DNA from: Spirochaetales bacterium
Lineage (GTDB): Bacteria; Spirochaetota; Spirochaetia; DTKZ01
Direction: 5' to 3'
DNA: 10,931 nucleotides
NCBI GenBank assembly: GCA_017998025.1
Contig: JAGODW010000025.1
Coordinates: forward strand, 1 to 10,931
The notes below the pieces were generated by a model. The model saw only the letters and a program-made list of their open reading frames with translations. It did no database searches and was not told the DNA's origin. Of this stretch, positions 1-6,907 are shown one piece after another (positions within the stretch are counted from its first letter, which is position 1; the number at the start of each line of letters is the position of its first letter). The position numbers and the translations under genes are program-made.

Positions 1-298
1 TCCAGGTATATTTGTTGCGAACATCCTGCCAGAGAAGAATAGATATTATAATAGAAAGAAGAATCATTACTCCCCCCATTGTAGGGGTGCCTGCCTTAGC
101 TAAGTGAGTTTTAGGGCCGTCTGTGCGGATCTCCTGGCCTGCTTTCAATTTTTTCAGCCCGAGGATAATCCTGGGGCCAAAGATAAAAGCGATAAGAAGG
201 GAAGTTATGGCGGCATAGGCAGCACGAAAGGTAATGTACTGAAAAATATTAAAGGGCGTGAAGTATTTCACTAATGGAAATAAAAACTCTTTAAACAT
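1..298 (-). CDS. mraY: Phospho-N-acetylmuramoyl-pentapeptide transferase MraY, N-terminal part (runs off window edge)
   Basis: MraY is the integral-membrane enzyme that transfers phospho-MurNAc-pentapeptide from UDP to undecaprenyl phosphate, making lipid I. About 99 N-terminal residues are visible. They begin [10 protein letters not shown], followed by the family signature [15 protein letters not shown], a first hydrophobic helix ending in FGPRII, then [22 protein letters not shown] and the start of the second membrane helix. The ATG at 298-296 lies inside the last codons of murF in another frame, an 8 bp overlap. A strong GGAGGAG ribosome site sits about 4 bases upstream, inside murF. The gene is therefore the fifth member of the dcw operon and probably translationally coupled to murF. 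Truncation is only by the window edge. The family assignment is near certain from the DGPxxHxxKxGTPTMGG block. Confidence 0.96.
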   Translation of the reverse strand, partial: MFKEFLFPLVKYFTPFNIFQYITFRAAYAAITSLLIAFIFGPRIILGLKKLKAGQEIRTDGPKTHLAKAGTPTMGGVMILLSIIISILLWQDVRNKYTW

Positions 299-1709
299 GT
301 TCTCCTCCGGATTCTGACGGAGAAATTGCTTTTACCAGGCGTTCTAGTTCTAGACTTCTTGATCCTTTTATCAAGACAAGATCTCCTGAAATTAGAAATT
401 GTTTCAGCTTGTTTGCCATTGCATCCAGGGTGATCGCGAAAAATACAGGCGCTGGATATCCTTTTCCCTGAAGTATCTGGTAGGCAACTTCCATAGATTC
501 ACCATACAAAAAAACACCCCCCAAACGGGTTTCTAAGATTTTTTCTCCTACGGTTCTATGTGCTTCGCTCTCAAAGCCGCCCAGTTCTTTCATGGAACCT
601 AAAACGGCTACTTTTCGTCCGCGCCACTCCAGTTCTTGCAAAAAATCTAAAGCTTCCATCATGGAGTTGGGATTTGCATTGTAGCAATCGAGAATACAAG
701 TGATTGGCCCCTCTAAAATCTGCCCACGTCCAAACAGCGGACGGACAGCTTCTAAACCTTCCCGGATATCCCCCTCCCTTACCCCTAATTCTTTGCAAAG
801 AGAAACAGCGCCCAAAGCGTTTCTCAAGTTAAATTTTCCAATTAAGGGGAATCGTATTGTTTTCCCATCCAGATGAATCTTCCACCCTTGTAGCCCCAGG
901 TTCTCCGCTCCTTGAAAACCAGGAGTTGTTCGTTCACCAAACAATTTGATCTTCGCCTTTACTCCCTCTTTCAAAAAGGAACCCATCTCTTCTTCTTCAT
1001 ACATAAACCCTACCCCATGAGGAGGCAAGGACAAGAGCAGGTTCTTTTTCTCTTCTGCAATCGCTTTCTGTGAACCTAAATTACCTATATGAGCTGTTCC
1101 AATATTTGTGATCAATCCTGCTTCAGGTTTTACAATCTGTACCAATAGGGCAATTTCTCCCGGATGATTCATCCCCATTTCGAATACGCTCCATCGAGCC
1201 TCTCCCGAAACTTCGAACACCGAGAGGGGAAGTCCAATTTCCGAATTAAGATTCCCCCGATTCATAAACGTGGGAGCATTCCTCTCCAGAATAGAACCAA
1301 CGATTTCCTTGGTAGTTGTCTTTCCATTACTCCCTGTAATACCGATCCGAAAGGTTTTCTTCTTTTCCAGATACCCTTCTGCCAGCCTATGGAGCGCCTC
1401 AAGGGGGGAAGGTACAATAATATAGGCCCCTCGATATTTTATTGCGTAGGATTGTAGAAAGTCCTTGTTGGATTGCCAAAACGTCTCAGCTACAAAGGAA
1501 GCCCTCCCTCCTTTTTCGAACACTTCTCCAATATAGTAATGTCCATCCGTTCTTTCCCCTTTCAGAGGAACGAACAGGCAGCCGGAAGAGGCCTGCCGAG
1601 AATCTGAGATTACAGAGGTGATTTCTAGTTTCTCTGTGAAAGGGACCTGGTACGTCTGCCCTCCCACAAGTTTTACTACATCTGGAAGATGGAACAGTAC
1701 TCTATCCAT
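291..1709 (-). CDS. murF: UDP-N-acetylmuramoyl-tripeptide--D-alanyl-D-alanine ligase MurF
   Basis: This cytoplasmic ATP-dependent ligase adds D-Ala-D-Ala to UDP-MurNAc-tripeptide, the last cytoplasmic step before MraY. At 472 residues it has normal family length. The N-terminal substrate domain contains [18 protein letters not shown] (about 35-52). The Mur-ligase P-loop [13 protein letters not shown] is at 123-135. [14 protein letters not shown] (149-162), [10 protein letters not shown] (177-186) and [13 protein letters not shown] (201-213) follow. Lys221, in AEEKK, is the likely position of the carbamylated lysine. [10 protein letters not shown], typical of the MurF C-terminal half, lies near residue 340. 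The ATG at 1709-1707 overlaps the ftsL stop by 8 bp and has an AGGAGC-type ribosome site. In most bacteria ftsI and murE come before murF; here murF follows ftsL directly. Confidence 0.97.
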   Translation of the reverse strand: MDRVLFHLPDVVKLVGGQTYQVPFTEKLEITSVISDSRQASSGCLFVPLKGERTDGHYYIGEVFEKGGRASFVAETFWQSNKDFLQSYAIKYRGAYIIVPSPLEALHRLAEGYLEKKKTFRIGITGSNGKTTTKEIVGSILERNAPTFMNRGNLNSEIGLPLSVFEVSGEARWSVFEMGMNHPGEIALLVQIVKPEAGLITNIGTAHIGNLGSQKAIAEEKKNLLLSLPPHGVGFMYEEEEMGSFLKEGVKAKIKLFGERTTPGFQGAENLGLQGWKIHLDGKTIRFPLIGKFNLRNALGAVSLCKELGVREGDIREGLEAVRPLFGRGQILEGPITCILDCYNANPNSMMEALDFLQELEWRGRKVAVLGSMKELGGFESEAHRTVGEKILETRLGGVFLYGESMEVAYQILQGKGYPAPVFFAITLDAMANKLKQFLISGDLVLIKGSRSLELERLVKAISPSESGGEHV

Positions 1710-2001
1710 CAGAACTCCGCTCCTTCGTGGACGGACGAATTTCTATATACCTTTCTATAGGTGGTTTTTTTAAACCCAGAGCCGATTCAGCGAGGGAAAT
1801 GATCCGCTCGGGAAAATCCAATATGGCCATGGCAATAATGCTTCTCTTATTCTCTTCGATCTTTTCTATTTGATGTGCCTCCAACCGACGGATTTCTCGT
1901 TTTAAGGATGAATATCGAAAAGACTGCCACGCATTTAGGAAAAATAAAACAGGGAGTAGGGCAACACAACTCAATAGGATCCATTTTTTTAAGTGTTTCA
2001 T
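1702..2001 (-). CDS. ftsL: FtsL-like septum-formation protein
   Basis: This is a small bitopic membrane protein of 99 residues. A short basic cytoplasmic tail (MKHLKK) is followed by one hydrophobic helix at about 7-25 (WILLSCVALLPVLFFLNAW). A heptad-like coiled coil (SSLKREIRRLEAHQIEKIEENKRSI, about 31-56) and a short extracytoplasmic tail complete it. This topology and the position immediately after rsmH match FtsL, which with FtsB/DivIC and FtsQ bridges early and late divisome proteins and activates septal peptidoglycan synthesis. FtsL sequences diverge widely, so the call rests on size, topology and synteny rather than residue identity. The ATG (2001-1999) forms an ATGA overlap with the rsmH stop, so translation is probably coupled. 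A separate DivIC-type protein is less likely in this position. Confidence 0.82.
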   Translation of the reverse strand: MKHLKKWILLSCVALLPVLFFLNAWQSFRYSSLKREIRRLEAHQIEKIEENKRSIIAMAILDFPERIISLAESALGLKKPPIERYIEIRPSTKERSSDG

Positions 2002-2939
2002 ACAGTCGATTCCTCATCAATTTTCTCAATGACCCGAAACTTGGCACTCCTGGAGGCTGCATTGAGTGACACCTCTTGGGGTGTAGGTTGCACAATCTTA
2101 CGGGTGATCCATACTGCAGACCGTTTATGTCCACAATTACAAATCGGCGTTTCAGGGCCGCAGATACAGGTTTTATTCTTCTCCTGGAAAAATTGCTTTA
2201 CCCTCCTATCTTCTAACGAATGGAAGGAAAGGACCCCGAGTCTTCCTCCTACCTTCAATACCGTGAACGCTCCTTTCAATGCCCGTTCCAATCGCTCCAT
2301 TTCATGGTTTACCGCAATGCGTAAAGCTTGAAAGGAGCGGGTTGCTGGATGTATCCTTCCGTACCGGTACGAAGGAGGTACAGCCTCCCAGATAATCTGA
2401 GCAAGCTGCTTGCTGCTCCTGATGGAAGAAGATTTTCGTATGCGAACTATCTCATGGGCAATTCTTCGTGCATACCGTTCCTCTCCCCAGTTAAAGAAAA
2501 TATCTGCAAGCTCTTTTTCAGAAGCAGTATTTATAAGTTCGAGTGCCGTCATTCCATTCCCCAGACGCATGTCGAGGATCTCATCCCTTAAGAAACTGAA
2601 GCCTCGGCCGGACCGTTCGAAATGGTAGGTGGAGATTCCCAGATCAAAAAAAATACGGTCCGGCCGTTCGTTCAGGGGATAATTGGCAAAAAACTCGTCA
2701 AACCAACTTTCGATTCCCCTAAAACGGTCACCAAAAGGGAGCAATCGTTCCCGGGCTTTTTCCAGAATTACCTTATCTGCGTCCAGCCCAATAATTCTGA
2801 GATGAGGAAACTGTTTGAGAAATGCTTCAGCATGCCCCCCCTCCCCTACCGTGCAATCCACAAGTAAAGAATCTCCGGAGTTCGGAGCTAAAAGCTGAAG
2901 CACTTCCCCAACCATTACTGAGGTATGTACTAATTCCAT
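1998..2939 (-). CDS. rsmH: 16S rRNA (cytosine(1402)-N(4))-methyltransferase RsmH
   Basis: RsmH (formerly MraW) uses SAM to methylate N4 of C1402 in the 16S rRNA decoding centre. The 313 residues are the usual length. They begin with HTSVMVGEVLQLL, then the SAM-binding motif DCTVGEGGH (28-36) and GLDADK (51-56). DLGIST (99-104, usually DLGVSS), HPATRSFQALRIAVN (197-211) and LSFHSLEDRRVK (237-248) follow. A cysteine cluster (Cys258, Cys260, Cys267, Cys269) occupies the place where the family commonly has one. The C-terminal NAASRSAKFRV is the expected substrate-contact tail. The ATG at 2939 has an AAGGAT ribosome site about 5 bases upstream. The gene follows mraZ by 28 bp and overlaps ftsL by 4 bp, so it belongs to the dcw operon. 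Confidence 0.97.
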   Translation of the reverse strand: MELVHTSVMVGEVLQLLAPNSGDSLLVDCTVGEGGHAEAFLKQFPHLRIIGLDADKVILEKARERLLPFGDRFRGIESWFDEFFANYPLNERPDRIFFDLGISTYHFERSGRGFSFLRDEILDMRLGNGMTALELINTASEKELADIFFNWGEERYARRIAHEIVRIRKSSSIRSSKQLAQIIWEAVPPSYRYGRIHPATRSFQALRIAVNHEMERLERALKGAFTVLKVGGRLGVLSFHSLEDRRVKQFFQEKNKTCICGPETPICNCGHKRSAVWITRKIVQPTPQEVSLNAASRSAKFRVIEKIDEESTV

Positions 2940-2949
2940 TCTATCCTTC

Positions 2950-2973
2950 TTCTAAAACCTCCCAGTTTTAGAA
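2950..2973 (-). other. Inverted repeat between mraZ and rsmH
   Basis: Two perfect 9 bp arms (TTCTAAAAC and GTTTTAGAA) are separated by 6 bases. The mraZ stop codon lies inside one arm. In the transcript the loop reads TGGGAG and runs into a G, giving a Shine-Dalgarno-like GGGAGG about 19 bases upstream of the rsmH ATG. The stem is AU-rich with only two G-C pairs, and no U-tract follows. It does not look like a terminator. It could modestly tune rsmH translation or mRNA stability. Confidence 0.45.
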
Positions 2974-3408
2974 AGAAACCAGTCCCCCCAGCTCTTCTGC
3001 AGCATTCTGGAAGACTTTCTCGTTCTCCCTCCAGTATGCCTCATATATCTCCTCATCCCAGATTTCAATGTACTTCTTGATCCCCAGGATGACGGCTTCC
3101 TTCTTAAGTCCTGCATATTCACGCAGGCTTACAGGAATATTGATTCTTCCTGCCTTATCAACCTCCACTTCCTGCGCAGGGGCCACGATCCGTCGTTGGA
3201 TCAAACGCGCTTTTGCATTAAAAGGCGAAGTCGACTCCATCAAGTTATCCGATATCTTTTTCCATTCTTCCGGGGGGAAAAGCCATAAGCAGGTATCGAT
3301 ACCTCGTGTCAAAATTAGAATATTACCTGCAATTTCGCTCCGTATCTTGACAGGAATCATGAGTCTTCCCTTTTCATCCACGGAGTTCCTGAATTCCCCC
3401 GTAATCAC
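2968..3408 (-). CDS. mraZ: Transcriptional regulator MraZ
   Basis: MraZ is the DNA-binding protein at the head of dcw clusters; it forms ring-shaped oligomers and controls its own operon through tandem short boxes upstream. The 146 residues contain two SpoVT/AbrB-like halves. The first has SVDEKGRLMIPVKIRSEI (about 9-26), matching the family's DxKGRxxxP signature. The second has EVDKAGRINIPVSLREYAGL (about 82-101). The start is a GTG at 3408-3406; the resulting (M)ITGEF lines up with the conserved M-x-x-G-E/x start of the family, so this start is preferred. The ribosome site is weak (GGTGG at 3414-3418) and lies within the last operator-like box, so MraZ binding there would sit directly on the translation start region. 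It is first gene of the operon continuing through mraY. Confidence 0.95.
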   Translation of the reverse strand: MITGEFRNSVDEKGRLMIPVKIRSEIAGNILILTRGIDTCLWLFPPEEWKKISDNLMESTSPFNAKARLIQRRIVAPAQEVEVDKAGRINIPVSLREYAGLKKEAVILGIKKYIEIWDEEIYEAYWRENEKVFQNAAEELGGLVSF

Positions 3409-3416
3409 CTTATACC

Positions 3417-3481
3417 ACCCACTTTTTCCTAAAGTTTACCACTTTTCCCCACCGATATTTATACTATCCCATCCTTCCCCA
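3417..3481 (-). promoter_or_regulatory. Phased MraZ-box array (putative operator of the dcw operon)
   Basis: Read on the minus strand, TGGGN or near-TGGGN pentamers start every 10 bp. They are TGGGG (3481-3477), TGGGA (3471-3467), TGGGG (3451-3447), TGGTA (3441-3437), TAGGA (3431-3427, weakest) and TGGGT (3421-3417). The one register without a box (3461-3457) is occupied by the -10 region. Five of six boxes keep TGG, and two are preceded by AAAAG. Known MraZ sites are direct TGGGN repeats separated by 5 bp in E. coli, and AAAGTG-type repeats in mollicutes, upstream of mraZ. Position, orientation and 10 bp period all fit. MraZ binding is inferred. Confidence 0.8.
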
Positions 3482-3488
3482 TTGTCAA
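3458..3488 (-). promoter_or_regulatory. Sigma70-type promoter of mraZ
   Basis: A perfect -35 TTGACA lies at 3488-3483 on the minus strand. Two overlapping -10 choices are visible: TAGTAT (3466-3461) with a 16 bp spacer, or TATAAA (3463-3458) with a 19 bp spacer. DNA upstream of the -35 is AT-rich. Either choice places the start of transcription about 40-47 bases before the GTG of mraZ. Two operator-like boxes fall in the spacer/-35 edge and four downstream of the -10. Confidence 0.72.
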
Positions 3489-3637
3489 CGGCGATAATTA
3501 CAAATTAGAAGACTTTTGCATCAGGGGCGAAAAAATAGTACATGTTTGTTGAGCATAATTATTGATTTATAAGATTAAATAGAGATAAACTAGATATTAA
3601 ATAAATAATTCTTTGAACTGTATTACGCAGGAATGTA
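3489..3637. other. AT-rich intergenic gap between branching enzyme and mraZ promoter
   Basis: This 149 bp stretch is markedly AT-rich, especially 3555-3615. I see no ORF with a ribosome site and no GC-rich hairpin with a U-tract for the GH57 unit. The only repeats are an 8 bp direct repeat TGTATTAC (3619-3626 and 3634-3641, the second reaching into the GH57 stop) and distant AATTATT/AATAATT arms. It probably serves as the 3' end of one unit and the upstream promoter DNA of the next. Confidence 0.5.
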
Positions 3638-5230
3638 TTACATAGAACGCCTTCGAGAAAAAATCCGGTAATCCAATTCTGGAAACACAATGTTCCGTTT
3701 TTCCAGCTTGGTTAGCCATTCTGTACTAACCACACCGGAACAAAGAGCATCATAAATACGTGTAAAGTTTTGAAGGTGTTCCCGGATTCTTCGTTTTGCA
3801 TAGGAAACCGTAGTTCCTGCATGGATGATAAAAGGCCAATCCGAAGCCTGGCTTAACAGGACTTCCCGGGCTGCTTGATTCAACGCTCTTCCCTTTAACC
3901 CCTTCTCCTCTGGATAGCGATCGGTGAGGTCTATCATACGGTCAACCGCTTTATGGGTATGACGATACAGCCAATCGGTTCCACCATCCAACCAAACCTC
4001 CGAATACCCCCCATTTCCCCAGCTTGAAAAAACAGGCTGGCCTTTTTGAGTCGTTCCATACTCCTTGATATACTGGGATGGGGTAATACACTCCATCACA
4101 TCCTGTTTATGGAGGACTCTAAAAACTGCTTCAATCCACTGGACCCCTTCAAACCACCAGTGACCAAAGAGTTCCGCATCAAAAGGACAGCTCATAACAG
4201 GAGGCATGTCCATACACGAAGACATCTTATTTACTACCCGAGAACGGGTATAGACAAAATTCTCCGCATGTTCCACAACTTTACGGGTTGCCTTTTCAGG
4301 ATCATACAGATTCTTCTCCCCTTCTTTGCCCGTTATAGCATAGTATTTCAATCCTGTAAAAATCCGATTCTGCCCATCCGGTAGGTAGGGGCTAATGTAT
4401 TCTAGCGGAAGATCAAAACCAATATCCCTATAGAAATCCCTGTACACGGAATCTCCAGGGTATCCCTCTGTTGAAGACCAGACTGCATGGGAAGAGGAGA
4501 TGTCCCTGCCAAAAGCAACTACTCCATTTGGGCACTCTACAGGAGCGAATATCCCATATTCAGGACGCTTTTTCATGAAAAGAATTCCATGGGTAGCTAC
4601 AAAGAAATATTCTGTCCCTATGTCTTTCAGATAATCTTCTACACCAGGGAAATATCCCATTTCAGGCAACCAGAATCCCCGTGGCGCCTTTCCGAAAACT
4701 TTATGTTGAGTTTGTAAAGCAGCCTGGATCTGGGCATAGATCGTTTCTGGATACGATTCGTAGAGAGGAAGGTACGCATGGGTAGCAGAAGTAACCAGGG
4801 GTTCAACTCGACCTTTCTTAATGAAAAAATCAAACCCCTTTAAAATATGCTGACCATACTCTTCCTTAAACTGTTTCAAATTTTGAGTATGTAAGTCTTT
4901 ATACATTCTTAGAATTCTTTCATACCCGACGGAACCCGCAGTTCTCTTTTCCTCTTTTTCGATTAAATCAAGTAACCGCTCTGTATACCGTATGTATTTT
5001 TGCTGAAGAACAGGATCCTCCAGCATCGTAATTAGAGTTGGTGAAATAGATAGAGTTAGTTTCCACGGAACTTCATCTTGTTCCAGACGATCGAATGCCC
5101 TCAAAAGGGGGAGATACGTTTCTGAAATTGCTTCAAAAAGCCAATGTTCTTCGAAAAAATCTTCATACTCTGGATGCCGAACATAGGGGAGATGCGCATG
5201 AAGTGCGAAAATTAAAAAACCTTTTTGCAT
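3638..5230 (-). CDS. GH57 1,4-alpha-glucan branching enzyme (DUF1957-type)
   Basis: This is a glycoside hydrolase family 57 protein of the branching-enzyme subfamily, which makes alpha-1,6 branches in alpha-1,4-glucan. The 530 residues match the short form of the family, without the long C-terminal extension of some archaeal members. Conserved regions in order are HAHLPYVRHPEYEDFFEE (11-28), LVTSATHAYLPL (145-156), GFWLPEMGY (185-193, nucleophile Glu190), EYFFVATHGI (207-216), GRDISSSHAVWSS (241-253) with GYPGDSVYRDFYRDIG (256-271), and CPFDAELFGHWWFEG (348-362, acid/base Asp351). Both catalytic residues are therefore present. No signal peptide is visible, so it is cytoplasmic. The ATG has an AAAGGA site about 10 bases upstream. 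It lies 25 bp after the DUF4912 gene, presumably co-transcribed with it. Some alpha-glucan hydrolases in GH57 look similar, so branching rather than hydrolysis is a family inference. Confidence 0.88.
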   Translation of the reverse strand: MQKGFLIFALHAHLPYVRHPEYEDFFEEHWLFEAISETYLPLLRAFDRLEQDEVPWKLTLSISPTLITMLEDPVLQQKYIRYTERLLDLIEKEEKRTAGSVGYERILRMYKDLHTQNLKQFKEEYGQHILKGFDFFIKKGRVEPLVTSATHAYLPLYESYPETIYAQIQAALQTQHKVFGKAPRGFWLPEMGYFPGVEDYLKDIGTEYFFVATHGILFMKKRPEYGIFAPVECPNGVVAFGRDISSSHAVWSSTEGYPGDSVYRDFYRDIGFDLPLEYISPYLPDGQNRIFTGLKYYAITGKEGEKNLYDPEKATRKVVEHAENFVYTRSRVVNKMSSCMDMPPVMSCPFDAELFGHWWFEGVQWIEAVFRVLHKQDVMECITPSQYIKEYGTTQKGQPVFSSWGNGGYSEVWLDGGTDWLYRHTHKAVDRMIDLTDRYPEEKGLKGRALNQAAREVLLSQASDWPFIIHAGTTVSYAKRRIREHLQNFTRIYDALCSGVVSTEWLTKLEKRNIVFPELDYRIFSRRRSM

Positions 5231-5255
5231 GGAACATAAATCCTTTTGATGATTA

Positions 5256-5984
5256 TCAATCTTGATCCCCTATACCTGAGCGCGGAGGGACAGAACGCTT
5301 CGTGTATAGGTTATCCATTTTATCTAATTCCATCAAGGCATAGACAGGATCTGGTTTTGACCCATCAGGGTAAAGTAATTCTTCCAGGGTAAATCCTCTT
5401 GGCACATACTGAACATTCGATCTGGCCAGGGCCTTCTCCTTTTGTTTTCCCTGCAATACTAATTCAGCACAGTAGGATGCATCTTGAACAGGAAGGTTGA
5501 TATACCAGGAATAATCTTTGCATCCGAGTTCTATATCAAAGAAATCAACAACCATCCAGGAACCAGGATTTGAATCCCGGGGAATATCTTGCAACTGCAG
5601 TATTCGTAGTATAAATTTTTCAGCACCCTCTTCCCGCTTTAACGCAGAAAGAGATTCTGCTTTCACATCCCAGTATACAAAAGCCCAAAAGGGATCCCGC
5701 AAGAGGAATTGTATTTTAGTTTCCGGGTAGAACATGGGTAACGGTTCTATCGCAACATCATCCGTATCTATCAACTCAGGAAGGGTTAAGTCGTATTTTT
5801 TCTGAGACACCTGAACCAGGTTATTGTTTTGAAGTTCTTGTTCTTCCAGCTTTTCTTCTAGTATTTCCAGCAATGCATCTATCAAAAGAATCCGCTCAAC
5901 ATCTTCTGGAACCTCGATACCTTCCTGTTCCAGGAGTTTGCGTAAGATTTCTTCCGGGAGAGCTTCCAAACGCTTACGATTCAT
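5256..5984 (-). CDS. DUF4912 domain protein, upstream partner of the GH57 enzyme
   Basis: This 242-residue soluble protein has no signal peptide. Residues about 1-50 form a charged helical segment (LEALPEEILRKLLEQEG, then VERILLIDALLEILEEKLEEQE) resembling the small helical Rho-N/SAP-like leader often seen on DUF4912 proteins. The middle, 84-200, carries the DUF4912 core: FYPETKIQFLLRDPFWAFVYWDV, a strand-rich segment with FILRILQLQDI, VDFFDIEL, WYINLPVQDASYCAELVL, and a C-terminal region ending in EELLYPDG and a disordered tail. The biochemical function of DUF4912 is not established. Its pairing with GH57 genes suggests a role in alpha-glucan metabolism, perhaps glucan binding or regulation of the branching enzyme. 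The ATG at 5984 has a strong GGAGG site 6 bases upstream. Its own promoter lies just before it. Confidence 0.83.
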   Translation of the reverse strand: MNRKRLEALPEEILRKLLEQEGIEVPEDVERILLIDALLEILEEKLEEQELQNNNLVQVSQKKYDLTLPELIDTDDVAIEPLPMFYPETKIQFLLRDPFWAFVYWDVKAESLSALKREEGAEKFILRILQLQDIPRDSNPGSWMVVDFFDIELGCKDYSWYINLPVQDASYCAELVLQGKQKEKALARSNVQYVPRGFTLEELLYPDGSKPDPVYALMELDKMDNLYTKRSVPPRSGIGDQD

Positions 5985-6013
5985 GCTTGCCTCCAGGCCT
6001 TAAGAACTCTCCA

Positions 6014-6042
6014 ATCCTAGGAAAAGGATCCTTTCCTGTCAA
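6014..6042 (-). promoter_or_regulatory. Promoter of the DUF4912-GH57 unit, with palindrome in the spacer
   Basis: On the minus strand a perfect -35 TTGACA (6042-6037) is separated by exactly 17 bp from TAGGAT (6019-6014), a 4/6 match to TATAAT. The predicted transcript would start near 6007 and give a leader of roughly 22 bases containing the GGAGG site. The spacer is almost entirely a palindrome: AAAGGATCCTTT (6023-6034) is perfect, and with one extra base it extends to GGAAAGGATCCTTTTCC. This is a plausible operator for a dimeric regulator, although the palindrome may be coincidental. Confidence 0.65.
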
Positions 6043-6043
6043 G

Positions 6044-6058
6044 AGTCTTCTCAAGACT
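6044..6058 (-). other. Short hairpin just after the methyltransferase stop
   Basis: A 6 bp stem (AGTCTT/AAGACT) with a 3-base loop lies 10 bases downstream of the methyltransferase stop and ends one base before the -35 region of the next promoter. No U-tract follows it. It is a weak candidate 3'-end structure for the upstream operon and not a convincing intrinsic terminator. Confidence 0.35.
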
Positions 6059-6067
6059 GTAAGGCGT

Positions 6068-6907
6068 CTATATTTTCTCGATATGGAAAAGCATTACATC
6101 CCCAAATCCCCATTTCTTTGCCCATCGGTCCACAGGATTTTTAATCCAACGAGGTACGAGCCCCTGGGCAATACCACCCCAGGTTTGCACATGAAGAACA
6201 CGAAATCCCCTCTCCTGCACCATAGTCCGCAGGGTAGGAATAGAAAAAAGATGCAAATGATCAGGGATGCACGACCTCCATCTCTTTCCTAAGAGACGGG
6301 CCTGAAACCCACCTCGGTTTGGAGTAACCAGCACAGCCTGCCCCCGGGGAATGAGAATATCATAAAGAAGGGAAATAAAATCCTTCGGGTTCTGTAAATG
6401 CTCAATCAGATGAGAGGAGTGGACCAGAGAAAAACTTTTAGGGGGAAAGGAAGCTTCTTCCAGACTACCTATAAAAATAGGCACTCCCCTTTCACGTATT
6501 CCAAAGAGTGCAGAACTTTTACAGATCTCTACTCCTTGCACTTTCCATCCCCGGTTCTGCATGTGTCCCAGCAACATTCCGGTAGCACATCCAACATCGA
6601 GAAATGCTCCAGCCTGGCGAAGAGGTTCTTCCCATTCTGAGAAATGAATATCTTCTAACCCTAATAGCATCAGGTTGAAAAAATTCTTCTCATTCTCAAG
6701 CTCATATTGAAAGTACGCTTCCTGGTATCTCTTTTTTAAGTCTTCAAACACCGGCTGAGGGTTTTGAAATACATGGTTACAGTCTCTACACTGAACAAAA
6801 TGGGCACCTGGGATCTCCCTATACGGTTTATACTCATTGTTTCCACAGATAGGACAGGGGATTATGCTTGTTTTTTCATCAGCAGGTACAGAAGAATAGG
6901 TATGCAT
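6068..6907 (-). CDS. Class I SAM-dependent methyltransferase with N-terminal Cys4 ribbon
   Basis: The 279-residue protein starts with a probable zinc ribbon formed by CPIC (Cys18, Cys21) and CRDC (Cys40, Cys43), ending in HVFQNPQP. A helical linker leads to a Rossmann-type methyltransferase domain with motif I FLDVGCATGMLL (102-113). The acidic ribose-binding residue Glu127 is in VQGVEICK, and SSHLIEHLQNP (164-174) and IPRGQAVLVTPN (186-197) follow. This architecture resembles Methyltransf_23-type enzymes acting on small molecules or glycans; the substrate cannot be read from the sequence. The start chosen is the ATG at 6907-6905, which shares one base with the LytM stop (TGATG) and has an AGGTG site. 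A TTG one codon upstream is possible but less likely. It is the last gene of the three-gene operon with the beta-propeller and LytM proteins; the link to envelope work is inferred only from this. Confidence 0.85.
   Translation of the reverse strand: MHTYSSVPADEKTSIIPCPICGNNEYKPYREIPGAHFVQCRDCNHVFQNPQPVFEDLKKRYQEAYFQYELENEKNFFNLMLLGLEDIHFSEWEEPLRQAGAFLDVGCATGMLLGHMQNRGWKVQGVEICKSSALFGIRERGVPIFIGSLEEASFPPKSFSLVHSSHLIEHLQNPKDFISLLYDILIPRGQAVLVTPNRGGFQARLLGKRWRSCIPDHLHLFSIPTLRTMVQERGFRVLHVQTWGGIAQGLVPRWIKNPVDRWAKKWGFGDVMLFHIEKI

Noticed and set aside
1847..2134. Alternative minus-strand frame across the rsmH-ftsL junction
   Set aside because: It overlaps two well-supported genes in another frame and encodes a cysteine/proline-rich peptide with no family features.
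1993..2331. Plus-strand open frames opposite rsmH and ftsL
   Set aside because: They are shadows of strongly supported genes, with no ribosome site and no domain.
2835..2841. G7 tract in rsmH as a phase-variation site
   Set aside because: It encodes the invariant GEGGH SAM-binding motif of a housekeeping gene and is shorter than typical switching tracts.
3068..3508. Long plus-strand open frame opposite mraZ and its promoter
   Set aside because: It is a mirror frame of mraZ, is compositionally biased (Ser/Pro/Leu/Ile), lacks a ribosome site and has no recognisable domain.
3557..3610. AATTATT/AATAATT arms and the TGTATTAC direct repeat in the gap before mraZ
   Set aside because: Short AT-rich matches of this kind are expected by chance in such an AT-rich stretch, and no U-tract or GC stem makes a terminator.
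6044..6058. Intrinsic terminator after the methyltransferase
   Set aside because: The 6 bp stem lacks a following U-tract and runs directly into a promoter -35 region; it is listed only as a weak hairpin.
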